Of a stretch of DNA of 64,000 bases, positions 32,911-40,744 are shown one piece after another. The notes under the pieces are model-generated. The model ran no database searches. It was not told the DNA's origin and saw only the letters and a list, made by a program, of their open reading frames with translations. Every line of letters starts with the position of its first letter. Position 1 is the stretch's first letter. The DNA is from an uncultured Clostridium sp. (GTDB lineage Bacteria > Bacillota > Clostridia > TANB77 > CAG-508), in the NCBI GenBank assembly GCA_900553755.1, contig USEX01000002.1, positions 1 through 64,000 on the forward strand, in the 5' to 3' direction. Both the position numbers and the translations under genes were made by a program.

Positions 32911-33660
32911 CTATTTTTTATATTTCTGTGTTTTATTTTCAATTTTTTCTTTTTGTTCTTGTACTTGTTCTTTTATTTTTCTTTCTTTCTCCTTTATTTT
33001 TATTTTAACCGCTTCTAGTTTTGGATATGCATTTAATAATCTTCTATGAAATGCAGATTTATTAGCTAATACCTCTTTTACTTTATTAGTGATTTCTTCA
33101 GTGTTATCAAGCTGAGTCCCTAAGCTCTTCTCTGTTTTCTTTACATATCTAATAACTACCCCTGATACAATATTATCAATTATAAAAATTACTAAAAGTG
33201 TTCCTGAAAGTGTATTTAGCCATATTTCTGGTAATTGTTCTATTTTGCCAAGTAGAAACGGATTAGATACATACATTATAAATATACCTAATATTCCAAA
33301 AGGAATTATTGTGTCCAAGCATACTCTTCCATTTATGTTGAATTTTTTTTGGCTGTAATCCCACCATCTTGCCTTAAATATTTTTTCCATAAAGTAGCTT
33401 GTAAGATATTCTAGAACACCGCAGATTATTATTGCCATAAAGAATAGTATTATTGGATCATCTGTGTATTTTCTTAATAAAAATGTTATTAAAAGAGCTC
33501 CATAACCATAAATCGGGCAATACGGTCCTATCAAGAAGCCTCTATTAATAAATCTTTTGTATTGAATTAGTTTACATATTACTTCCATCAGCCATCCTGC
33601 CATGGCATAAATCATAAATAATAAAAAATATACTCTTACATCAAATCCACATATTTGCAT
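32911..33660 (-). CDS. CmpB-like (putative ABC-transporter type IV) membrane protein
   Basis: Seen: 249 residues. Five or so hydrophobic segments (about 8-25, 45-62, 70-90, 115-135, 145-165), the family motifs AGWLMEVICKLI, NRGFLIGPYCPIYGYG and WWDYS...NINGRVCLDT, followed by a charged coiled C-terminal tail (about 175-249, rich in Lys/Glu). Known: PF06541-type proteins are common in Clostridia; function is not established despite the ABC label. A second member with the same core occurs at 46732-47409. It starts at ATG with GGAG upstream. Confidence 0.8.
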   Translation of the reverse strand: MQICGFDVRVYFLLFMIYAMAGWLMEVICKLIQYKRFINRGFLIGPYCPIYGYGALLITFLLRKYTDDPIILFFMAIIICGVLEYLTSYFMEKIFKARWWDYSQKKFNINGRVCLDTIIPFGILGIFIMYVSNPFLLGKIEQLPEIWLNTLSGTLLVIFIIDNIVSGVVIRYVKKTEKSLGTQLDNTEEITNKVKEVLANKSAFHRRLLNAYPKLEAVKIKIKEKERKIKEQVQEQKEKIENKTQKYKK

Positions 33661-33712
33661 TGGTTTTCTCCTTTTATTTTTGTCACATCATAACATAATT
33701 TATTCAATATTT

Positions 33713-34324
33713 CTACTTTATTTTAACTCCAAGTAAATTTATCAAGTCAATTGCTTGGAGCTCACTAATGGTAGCTCCTTTTATATCGTCAGTTGATATT
33801 GCAATTCCTTCTATTAGATTATCTGACAAATCTACTCCTTTCAAGGAAGTTTTAAAAAATTGAGCTTGTGTTAAGTCTGACTCTTTAAACACTACATTTT
33901 TTAATTTATTTTCTTGAAAGATGCTATTTCGTAGAATTGATTTCTTGAATAATGTGCTTTTAATATTGCTCATGCTCCAATTTATGTACACCAAATTACA
34001 TTCTTCAAACTGTGCATTACATATCACACTTTCGCTAAAATTGCATCCTGTGAATTTGCAATTTCTAAACCTGCATCTTATAAAGCTGCTGCTGTTAAAA
34101 GAAGTGTTTGAAAAATTACAATTTTCAAATTCCGTATCCATAAAGGTGTTATTTTCTAAATTACTATTTAGAATTTCTACGTTATTAAATTTTGCTATTT
34201 TTATTGTAATATTTGTTAATTCAATTGCTTCTTCCTTATAGCTTTCTACTACTATATTTTCCATAGTATCTGTTTCTTTAAATTCATTTAATAAATCATC
34301 TACTTCTTTTATATTATTTTTCAA
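33713..34324 (-). CDS. Pentapeptide-repeat protein
   Basis: Seen: about 203 residues of A(N/D)LXX-type pentapeptide repeats (FENCNFSNTSF, CRFRNCKFTGCNF, KSILRNSIF, KESDLTQAQF, SLKGVDLSDN), which fold as a right-handed quadrilateral beta-helix. Start: TTG at 34324 follows GGAGGAAGG; a TTG at 34363 opens a longer frame but has no ribosome binding site. Known: some members mimic DNA and bind gyrase (Qnr/MfpA), but most have no known role. Nothing here proves a gyrase role. No clear operon partners. Confidence 0.8.
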   Translation of the reverse strand: MKNNIKEVDDLLNEFKETDTMENIVVESYKEEAIELTNITIKIAKFNNVEILNSNLENNTFMDTEFENCNFSNTSFNSSSFIRCRFRNCKFTGCNFSESVICNAQFEECNLVYINWSMSNIKSTLFKKSILRNSIFQENKLKNVVFKESDLTQAQFFKTSLKGVDLSDNLIEGIAISTDDIKGATISELQAIDLINLLGVKIK

Positions 34325-34475
34325 CCTTCCTCCCAGTTCAAGCAAAATTATATCATTTTCCAAATAGTGTTTTCAGTATTTTCCATTAATTATTTCTTAT
34401 ATTAGTATGCTTATATCTCCTTCCTAATTTATATCATACTTTCCTATCTTTCTCAATAAAATTTAAAACAAAAAA

Positions 34476-34493
34476 GACAGCATTTCTGCTGCC
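34476..34493 (-). terminator. Terminator of the small ORF / coiled-coil gene transcript
   Basis: Seen: minus-strand GGCAGCA-GAAA-TGCTGTC stem (one G-U pair) with a GNRA loop followed by six T. Typical intrinsic terminator. Confidence 0.8.
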
Positions 34494-34500
34494 TCCTATT

Positions 34501-34617
34501 CTAGTTTATAGCTACTCCGTTTACATATAGTTTATATCCATTAAAGTCTATGTTGCTGTATGTTGCGTCTGCAATTTTTGCTTCATCCTCTATAATTAAA
34601 ACTCTCATATTTTTCAT
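34501..34617 (-). CDS. 38-residue ORF with a receiver-like N-terminus
   Basis: Seen: ATG 34617 (or the ATG three codons on, MRVLIIEDEAKIAD) with AGGATGA upstream, ending ten bases before a strong terminator. The first 15 residues look exactly like the start of a response-regulator receiver domain, but the rest (IDFNGYKLYVNGVAIN) does not continue that fold. It follows the 66-residue coiled-coil gene on the same strand. Either a remnant or a genuine micro-protein. Confidence 0.35.
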   Translation of the reverse strand: MKNMRVLIIEDEAKIADATYSNIDFNGYKLYVNGVAIN

Positions 34618-34625
34618 CCTATATA

Positions 34626-34823
34626 TTAACGTTTTAACTTTATAATTCTCTTTTTGTGTTCTTGTAATTTATTATTATACTTAGAAATGTTATCCTCTAA
34701 AAATTTTATTTGTTCTTTATATAAAAGTAATAAGCCTTCCTTTTCCATTTCTGACATTTCTTCTTCTTTTATTTGCCCCATCTCATATTTTTTCTGCAAT
34801 AATTTAATCTTTGCTTTATTCAT
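34626..34823 (-). CDS. Small coiled-coil protein (65 aa)
   Basis: Seen: highly charged helical sequence (KKYEMGQIKEEEMSEMEKEG, then KFLEDNISKYNNKLQEHKKR), predicted as one or two coiled-coil helices with no membrane segment. The start overlaps the stop of the upstream sigma-4/alpha-CTD gene (ATG/TGA overlap), so translation is coupled; AAAGGG precedes it. No family recognised. The tight overlap suggests it works with, or regulates, the larger protein. Confidence 0.6.
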   Translation of the reverse strand: MNKAKIKLLQKKYEMGQIKEEEMSEMEKEGLLLLYKEQIKFLEDNISKYNNKLQEHKKRIIKLKR

Positions 34824-36456
34824 CATATTCCCTTTCAGACTGTTCTGCTATCTCTCCCGGCACAACATCTTTATAAAATGCTTCTTTGCTTTCTCTTAAT
34901 AATCTTTCATATTCTTTTTCTAACTCTTCTGCTTGTCTATTTTTCTCTCTCATTTTTTCCAGCTTATCTAATAATTCCTTTTTTCTATTTTTTGCAGTCT
35001 CTAATTCTGTTTGTTGCTTCTTTGGGGGATTTTTTTCTTGCTGCTTTTGAGACAAAGTTATTTGATATTTCTCTAATACTTTTTTTAGTTCTTCATAGCT
35101 TCTAGCACCAAATCCATTTATTTGTTTTAATTCTTTTTCTGTTAAACTTTGTATATCTCCCAATGTATCTATCCCCGCTCTTTTCAAGCGATTAAAACAT
35201 CCTACAGATAAATTGATTTCTTCTATTGGCAATGATATTTTTCTTCTTATATTGTCTTCTTTTATCTTTCTTTGCTTTATAGCATCTTTTAGGTTCTTTA
35301 AGAAATTCATTTCTCCTAAAAGTTTACAATCTTCTTTTAAAAGCTCTTTTCTTATGTCTTTAAAAAGTAATAAATTACTATTATTTATGTCTTGCTCTAT
35401 TTGTTCCAATAAAATTTTCTCTTCAGCACTTACCAAAGAATTCGCTTTCATTTGTTCTAAATCATATTCTACTTCTTTTTCTATGGCTTCTTGTCTAATC
35501 TTTTTTAGTGCTGATTTTTCCAATACTCTTATTCCTTCTGGAGAAATATTAAGTTCAGTTCCAATAGCTCTTAGACTAGTTTGCATATCTTCATTCATAA
35601 GCCCAAACCTTCTAAAAATTACATATTTACTTTTTTCTGGTAATGTTTCCATTGCTTCTTCTAATTTTTTACTTGAATAAATTCTTAGCTTAGTATCCGA
35701 ATCATCTATGTCAAAAATCTTTTGATATAACTGATTATATTTCTCACTCTTAGGGCTTCCATCCATATCTAATACATTCTTAACTAATCCTCTTCCTAAT
35801 ATCTCATCACACTCACTTAGCTGGCTTTTTCTATACAAGTCCACAAATGTATTCATATTTTTATATTTTTCTATAATATATGAAATTATTTTTTCATTTT
35901 CTCCACATTTTCTTGCAATCCATTTTATTGCCTTAGACATACCAAAAACACCACCAATATTAGCTTCTCTACATTTTATTATCTGGTCTTCCTTAAGCTT
36001 TCCCTTTGACATTGCGTTTCTTACATCATTGTAATACTTCTTCATTTTCTCATATTCTTCACATAGGCTTATATATTCTTCTTCACTTGAAGCTATTCCT
36101 CTTAATGCTTCGTTTTGCTTTTTACCTGTTGACACATGCAACATTGGATATCTCTTTTGCCACTTTACTATTTCTTCTACTTTTTCAGCAACTGTAGGTC
36201 CTACTTGCCTTTCAAGTATCCCCATACTCTTTAATTTTTCTAATTGTTCTTCTGTAGGGTTTAATGATATTTTATTTTTTCTTGTTCCTTTCTGCAAAGC
36301 ATTAATTTCACTTCTAATTCCTATTGCCCAAACACCTACTGGATATCCTTCAAAAACTGAAGCTCCATTTAATTTTTCTCCTGTATTTAAATATTGCTCA
36401 AATAGTTCAATCTTACGTTCTAAGCTAACTGCTTTTTTTCTTTTTCTATTTTCCAT
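34816..36456 (-). CDS. Fusion protein: HA-like domain, sigma region-4-like HTH, alpha-CTD-like domain
   Basis: Seen: 546 residues. At about 15-75 is a helicase-associated-like segment (GYPVGVWAIGIRSEI...LEKLKSMGI). At about 258-335 is a sigma-70 region-4-like segment (LPEKSKYVIFRRFGL...SLRAIGTELNISPEGIRVLEKSALKKIR). At about 405-460 is a helix-hairpin-helix resembling the RNA polymerase alpha C-terminal domain (LPIEEINLSVGCFNRLKRAG then LGDIQSLTEKELKQINGFG). The tail is a long Lys/Glu coiled coil. No sigma region-2 core-binding domain is seen, so it is not a complete sigma factor. Known: region 4 contacts -35 elements and alpha-CTD contacts UP elements. Inferred: a transcription regulator. 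ATG start with AGGAG. Overlaps the next small gene. Confidence 0.65.
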   Translation of the reverse strand: MENRKRKKAVSLERKIELFEQYLNTGEKLNGASVFEGYPVGVWAIGIRSEINALQKGTRKNKISLNPTEEQLEKLKSMGILERQVGPTVAEKVEEIVKWQKRYPMLHVSTGKKQNEALRGIASSEEEYISLCEEYEKMKKYYNDVRNAMSKGKLKEDQIIKCREANIGGVFGMSKAIKWIARKCGENEKIISYIIEKYKNMNTFVDLYRKSQLSECDEILGRGLVKNVLDMDGSPKSEKYNQLYQKIFDIDDSDTKLRIYSSKKLEEAMETLPEKSKYVIFRRFGLMNEDMQTSLRAIGTELNISPEGIRVLEKSALKKIRQEAIEKEVEYDLEQMKANSLVSAEEKILLEQIEQDINNSNLLLFKDIRKELLKEDCKLLGEMNFLKNLKDAIKQRKIKEDNIRRKISLPIEEINLSVGCFNRLKRAGIDTLGDIQSLTEKELKQINGFGARSYEELKKVLEKYQITLSQKQQEKNPPKKQQTELETAKNRKKELLDKLEKMREKNRQAEELEKEYERLLRESKEAFYKDVVPGEIAEQSEREYDE

Positions 36457-36512
36457 TTTGTACTCCTATTCAGTATTATATTTACATAATATCTATCATT
36501 TATATAAAAAAT

Positions 36513-36541
36513 AAGCATTTCGCTTTTTTGTTGAAATGCTT
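36513..36541 (-). terminator. Terminator after tRNA-fMet
   Basis: Seen: 9-bp stem AAGCATTTC / GAAATGCTT, then ATTTTTTA on the minus strand. Confidence 0.75.
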
Positions 36542-36549
36542 CCTCGTTT

Positions 36550-36625
36550 TGGTTGCGGGGGTAAGATTCGAACTTACGACCTTTGGGTTATGAGCCCAAC
36601 GAGCTGCCAGCTGCTCCACCCCGCG
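36550..36625 (-). tRNA. Initiator tRNA-fMet (CAT)
   Basis: Seen: full cloverleaf with encoded CCA. The 5' base is C opposite A72 (initiator-type mismatch), the anticodon stem has the three G-C pairs GGG...CCC, loop CTCATAA and anticodon CAT. T arm GTTCGAATC. Own promoter at 36641-36670 and terminator downstream. Confidence 0.95.
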
Positions 36626-36640
36626 ATGTATTACTTTTTT

Positions 36641-36670
36641 ATTATACTACTAAATATATATTCGTGTCAA
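36641..36670 (-). promoter_or_regulatory. Promoter of tRNA-fMet
   Basis: Seen: minus-strand TTGACA (36665-36670), 18-base spacer, TATAAT (36641-36646), with the tRNA starting 15 bases later. Confidence 0.85.
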
Positions 36671-36685
36671 CCCTATAATAGAACT

Positions 36686-36721
36686 TTTATGGGCAATTTC
36701 TTGATTAAAACTGCCCATAAA
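36686..36721 (-). terminator. Terminator after comEA
   Basis: Seen: 10-bp stem TTTATGGGCA / TGCCCATAAA, just past the comEA stop on the minus strand; modest U tract. Confidence 0.65.
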
Positions 36722-36731
36722 GTATTTTTAA

Positions 36732-37343
36732 TTAAACACTTAGTTTTTCTTTCATGTTTTGAAACTTTGAATCGCCTATTCCTGGCACACTTTTTATGTC
36801 TTCTATCTTTTGAAACTTACCATTACTTTTTCTATAATCTATAATTTTTATTGCAGTAGATTCCCCCACTCCGGGCAAAGTCATTAATTCCTCTTTTGTT
36901 GCTGTATTTATATTTACGGTTTCCTTTTTTCCATCGACTTTATCTGTATTTCCAGCTCCTTCAGTAATCACATTTTCTCCATTTTCTGCTGTTACATATT
37001 CCTTCTCCTCAGTATCATTAATAGAAGGCACATACAATTTCTCACCATCTTGCAAAATATATGCTAAGTTTAATTTACTTAAATCAGCATCTTCTGTTTC
37101 TCCTCCAGCAGCTTCTATAGCATCTATAATTCTATCTCCAGAATTCAATATAACCACACCTTCTGCTTTAACACTTCCAGTAATATGTATTAAAATCTTG
37201 TTTTCCTCTTCATTATCTGTCCCTCCGTTTTCCACTGAGTTTAAAATTTCATTTTCACTTAAAAATATATCTTTATCTTCTTTATTCATAGTTTTAAGTA
37301 TATATGCTCCAATTGTTATAATAACAATTAAACCAATTCCCAT
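36732..37343 (-). CDS. comEA: ComEA-family DNA-binding protein
   Basis: Seen: 203 residues. N-terminal membrane helix (GIGLIVIITIGAYIL), a SLBB-type domain (about 50-110, ILIHITGSVKAEGVV...GDRIIDAIEAAGG), an acidic linker and a C-terminal double helix-hairpin-helix (about 140-203, VNINTATKEELMTLPGVGESTA). Known: ComEA binds incoming double-stranded DNA at the outer membrane face during competence; related proteins occur in non-competent species. Start uncertain: ATG 37343 has only AGGA, but the frame stays open upstream (ENSIEYWKNVNNLKEGDN). A strong AAGGTGAT there precedes an ATT codon, so a rare start or a lost base is possible. No comEB/comEC in the window. Confidence 0.85.
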   Translation of the reverse strand: MGIGLIVIITIGAYILKTMNKEDKDIFLSENEILNSVENGGTDNEEENKILIHITGSVKAEGVVILNSGDRIIDAIEAAGGETEDADLSKLNLAYILQDGEKLYVPSINDTEEKEYVTAENGENVITEGAGNTDKVDGKKETVNINTATKEELMTLPGVGESTAIKIIDYRKSNGKFQKIEDIKSVPGIGDSKFQNMKEKLSV

Positions 37344-37481
37344 AAAAATTCCTATTTGCTTAATATTTAAATTTTTAATATTATCACCTTCTTTTAAATT
37401 ATTTACGTTTTTCCAATATTCGATTGAATTTTCATCAAAATTAATATATTATTTATATAAAATTTTTAAGGAGATTCATCA

Positions 37482-38801
37482 ATGCCGCACATCAAAAAAT
37501 TAAAAAAACTAATTATTTTAATATGCATTTTAATTTTTTCTTTATGCTTCAATTATTCAGCTGTATTTGCTAACGAAAATATTTTAGTAGACGTTTATGC
37601 CCCTGCAGCTATTTTAATGGAGTCCACTACAGGGAAAATCTTATATAGTAAAAATGCTAATCAAAAAATGTACCCAGCAAGCACCACAAAAATAATGACA
37701 GCTATTCTAACTTTAGAAAATTGTGATTTATCAGATATTGTAACAGTTAGCCACAACGCTATCTTTTCCGTTCCTGTTGGATATTCTAATGCCAATCTGC
37801 AAGAGGGAGAAGAACTTACCGTAGAGCAATTACTAAATGTATTATTAATTCCATCTGCAAATGATGCAGCATTTGCCTTGGCAGAGCATATAGCCAGCTC
37901 TGTTGATGCATTTTCCGATATGATGAACAAAAAAGCTGAAGAAATCGGATGTAAAAATACACATTTTGTTAATCCCAATGGTATACACAATGAAAACCAT
38001 TATTCTACTGCATATGATTTAGCTCTAATCGGAAATTATGCAATGAAATTTGATACCTATAGAAAAATAACAACCACAGTGACCTATACATTACCAGCTA
38101 CAAATAAATATGATAAGGAAGATAGAATTTTCAGCAACACAAATGATTTAATTAAGTCATCTTCCACATATTATTACCCATATATTACAGGTGGAAAAAC
38201 TGGATATACAGATGCAGCTTTAAATTGCATTGTTACTACTGCTCAGAAAAATGATATGGAATTAACTGTTGTAATATTGCATGATGAGAAAGTTAATGGC
38301 TTAAATACACGATCACTTGATTGTAAAAGTTTATTTGAATATGGTTTTGATAATTACATTGTAGACACAATAGTATTGAAAGGAACCGTAGAAAAAAATA
38401 TAAATGTCGAAAATGGAACTGTGAATTCTAAAAACTTAGATTTAATTATTGATAAAGATGTAACTGCTGTTGTTCCCATAAATTTTGATGCTACAACGTC
38501 AACCCCAAATATAGTATTAAACGAAGATATTAAAGCTCCTATTCACGAAGGAGATGTGCTAGGGACTGTCTCTTATTACATTAATAATGAAACATATTCT
38601 GCAAATTTAGTAGCTGCACATTCAGTTGCAGAACATCAAATAATATTAACATTAATAGAACTAATATCAATTACTTTATTTTTAATAATATTGTCAAAAT
38701 TTTTGAAGCATATTAATAATAAAAAACGAAAAAAGCGCAGTAATAAAGGAAATAAAAAATCCTCAAAATATGTTAAAAACTTTTATCCAAAATACAAATA
38801 G
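37482..38801 (+). CDS. D-alanyl-D-alanine carboxypeptidase (DacF/PBP5-like)
   Basis: Seen: 439 residues. Signal peptide (about 8-30), penicillin-binding motifs SxxK (ASTTKIMTA, about 64-70), SxN (SANDAAFALAEH) and KTG (GGKTGYTDAALN), a C-terminal PBP5-like domain, then a membrane helix (about 390-410) and a basic tail (NKKRKKRSNKGNKKS). Known: removes the terminal D-alanine from peptidoglycan pentapeptides, limiting cross-linking; some members act in spore cortex. Unlike PBP5, the C-terminal anchor here is a full transmembrane helix with a cytoplasmic Lys/Arg tail. Start ATG with AAGGAG. Divergent from comEA. Confidence 0.92.
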   Translation: MPHIKKLKKLIILICILIFSLCFNYSAVFANENILVDVYAPAAILMESTTGKILYSKNANQKMYPASTTKIMTAILTLENCDLSDIVTVSHNAIFSVPVGYSNANLQEGEELTVEQLLNVLLIPSANDAAFALAEHIASSVDAFSDMMNKKAEEIGCKNTHFVNPNGIHNENHYSTAYDLALIGNYAMKFDTYRKITTTVTYTLPATNKYDKEDRIFSNTNDLIKSSSTYYYPYITGGKTGYTDAALNCIVTTAQKNDMELTVVILHDEKVNGLNTRSLDCKSLFEYGFDNYIVDTIVLKGTVEKNINVENGTVNSKNLDLIIDKDVTAVVPINFDATTSTPNIVLNEDIKAPIHEGDVLGTVSYYINNETYSANLVAAHSVAEHQIILTLIELISITLFLIILSKFLKHINNKKRKKRSNKGNKKSSKYVKNFYPKYK

Positions 38802-38828
38802 GGAAACAAATATATGCTTCCCTATTTT
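38797..38828. terminator. Bidirectional terminator between convergent genes
   Basis: Seen: AAATAGGGAA / TTCCCTATTT stem, A and T runs on either side, between the carboxypeptidase (plus) and the LCP gene (minus). Confidence 0.75.
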
Positions 38829-38852
38829 ATATTTTATTAGTTTGAATCAATT

Positions 38853-39899
38853 TTATTTCGCTACATTTGTTTTTTCTTCTTCCGTTATTTCGGTTTCAGT
38901 TTTTGGAAATAGTTCTTTAACTAGTTTCTTTGTATCTGCTTCATCTGCTACATATATTGAAACTCCATTACACATTTCAGATCTTCCAGGTACAACTCCT
39001 GTATTTAAATTCTCTGTATTAAATTCCACTATTTTAGGAATATACTTTTTCAATGATGCAAAATCTAAATTTGTTTTTACATCTGTTGACATTATATCCA
39101 TTACATCTCTTATTTTAAATATATTCTCTACCCTTAAAGTTTGTTTTAGTGTAGCTGAGATAAACTCCCTTTGCGTTTTCATTCTTCCTATATCTTGTTG
39201 ACCATAAGAAGAAGGATATGTAGAGCCATCATTATTATGCCTAAATCTTAATAATTGTTCTGCTTTTGCTCCATCTATTAGCTGCTCACCTGCTTTTAAA
39301 GATATATGTAAATTTTGTGAATCATCATCATATTCCATATCAATTGGTACGTCAAATGTTACACCACCTATCGCATCAACCAATTTTATTAATGCTTTTG
39401 TATCTATTATTACATAATTTTCTAATTCCAATCCCGTCAACTTGTTAATTCTACTTAGTGCATCTGGAATATTCGTTCCATTTCTAAAAACAGTATTTAT
39501 TTTATAGCTTGCAATATAATTTTGAGTAGCATTTTTTCTGTCTTTTCTTCCAACATATGTATCTCTTGGTATCGACATTAAAGATGCAGATTGGTTTTTA
39601 GGATTATATGAAGCAACCATAATTGAATCAGCTAATTTGTAATCATCTACTCCACTTATTCCCATTATTAATATTTGTATTGGCTCTAGATTTTCCTGTG
39701 ATTCTTTGCTCTCTCCTAGTACTGTTGCTAAAACTCCAGATAGTCCACCACCATTGCTTTGAATCTTATATGTTATAAACAAAATTCCTGCAATTATTGC
39801 TGCAACTAATATTGTTAGAACAGATTTCATTAAGGCTCTAGATTTTTTCTTTTTATATCTCCTCTTTTTATTTTCTTTGGTTTTATCTATATCACCCAA
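38853..39899 (-). CDS. LytR-CpsA-Psr (LCP) family protein
   Basis: Seen: about 348 residues. Short Lys/Arg-rich cytoplasmic start (KENKKRRYKKKKSR), one membrane helix, then the LCP domain with SLMSIPRDTYV, TGLELENYVIIDT, GGVTFDVPIDM, LLRFRHNNDGS and QRE-type motifs, and conserved Arg/Asp residues for pyrophosphate binding. Known: LCP enzymes transfer anionic polymers from lipid carriers to peptidoglycan. Start: TTG 39899 has GGAG eight bases upstream; ATG 39914 or 39959 are in frame but lack a ribosome binding site. Function in this organism (teichoic acid or capsule) cannot be told. Confidence 0.9.
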   Translation of the reverse strand: MGDIDKTKENKKRRYKKKKSRALMKSVLTILVAAIIAGILFITYKIQSNGGGLSGVLATVLGESKESQENLEPIQILIMGISGVDDYKLADSIMVASYNPKNQSASLMSIPRDTYVGRKDRKNATQNYIASYKINTVFRNGTNIPDALSRINKLTGLELENYVIIDTKALIKLVDAIGGVTFDVPIDMEYDDDSQNLHISLKAGEQLIDGAKAEQLLRFRHNNDGSTYPSSYGQQDIGRMKTQREFISATLKQTLRVENIFKIRDVMDIMSTDVKTNLDFASLKKYIPKIVEFNTENLNTGVVPGRSEMCNGVSIYVADEADTKKLVKELFPKTETEITEEEKTNVAK

Positions 39900-40038
39900 T
39901 TTTCTCACTCCCATATGTTTTATAGCACTTAGTATATCAAAATATATTATAAAGCGCAATATATAAACATAAAAAATATGAATAAGGTTTCAAAAACATA
40001 GTGTAAACTAATCAAAAAATATTGGCATATAAAAAAAG

Positions 40039-40074
40039 TGCCATTTAAGCCGTCAAAATTCTGCTTAAATGGCA
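40039..40074 (-). terminator. Terminator after cvpA
   Basis: Seen: perfect 12-bp stem TGCCATTTAAGC / GCTTAAATGGCA, then A/T runs, starting six bases past the stop codon. Confidence 0.8.
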
Positions 40075-40080
40075 TTTATT

Positions 40081-40734
40081 TTATTTAACAAATAAATTTA
40101 TCAATATATTATTATTATACAAATTATTTCCTAAAACCGATTTGTTTATTGCTTGAATCATAGTGCTATCTGTCCATACTAGGCTTGCAAATGATATTAT
40201 TGCTAATACAGCATATATTATTATTAATCCTTCCACTACGCCGTAAGCAATTCCTCCCAATTTATCTATTTGTTTTATTATTGGAAATGAGGCAACTCCT
40301 TTTATGAAGAAACTAATTACCCATAATATAACTTTTGCAATTAGGAAAACTATTATCGCACAGCCCAAATTTATAATCGTTGTTGATATTCTTTCTGCTG
40401 ATTGTTCTACTATTGTGTTTTTTGCTTCTGTTGTTGCATTCTCTATTTCTTTGTTTACATTATTTAAAATTGAGTTTTGTATTTTATTTTGCTCTTCGCT
40501 ATTTTCATTTTTGTTTTCGCTGAAATTATTTATTATAGCACTTTTTATGTTTTCATTTATTTGTGTATTATTTATAATAATATTTGAAACCGGCTTATAC
40601 AACACAAACGCTATTACAATTGATAGTGCAAAAGAAATTAGCTTTAATAAGCTTCCAGTTAATCCTTTTTTATATCCTGCAAGTATAAAAACTAATAAAA
40701 TTCCTATTAAAATTAAATCTACTATAATTCCCAT
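40081..40734 (-). CDS. CvpA-family membrane protein
   Basis: Seen: 217 residues with four hydrophobic segments: residues 3-25 (IVDLILIGILLVFILAGYKKGLTGSLLKL), 30-48, about 120-145 and about 165-190. A hydrophilic loop rich in Asn/Glu lies between segments two and three. Known: CvpA family (colicin V production); members affect envelope homeostasis, mechanism unresolved. Starts ten bases after the DUF5711-like gene ends, so probably co-transcribed with it. ATG start with GAGGA. Confidence 0.85.
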   Translation of the reverse strand: MGIIVDLILIGILLVFILAGYKKGLTGSLLKLISFALSIVIAFVLYKPVSNIIINNTQINENIKSAIINNFSENKNENSEEQNKIQNSILNNVNKEIENATTEAKNTIVEQSAERISTTIINLGCAIIVFLIAKVILWVISFFIKGVASFPIIKQIDKLGGIAYGVVEGLIIIYAVLAIISFASLVWTDSTMIQAINKSVLGNNLYNNNILINLFVK

Positions 40735-40744
40735 TTTTCCTCCT

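Noticed and set aside
33713..34324. Quinolone resistance (Qnr)
   Set aside because: Pentapeptide repeats alone do not show this; no Qnr-specific loops were recognised.
36536..36844. Plus-strand ORF over tRNA-fMet
   Set aside because: Antisense reading of the tRNA and comEA (GGKIRTYDLWVMSP pattern); no ribosome binding site.
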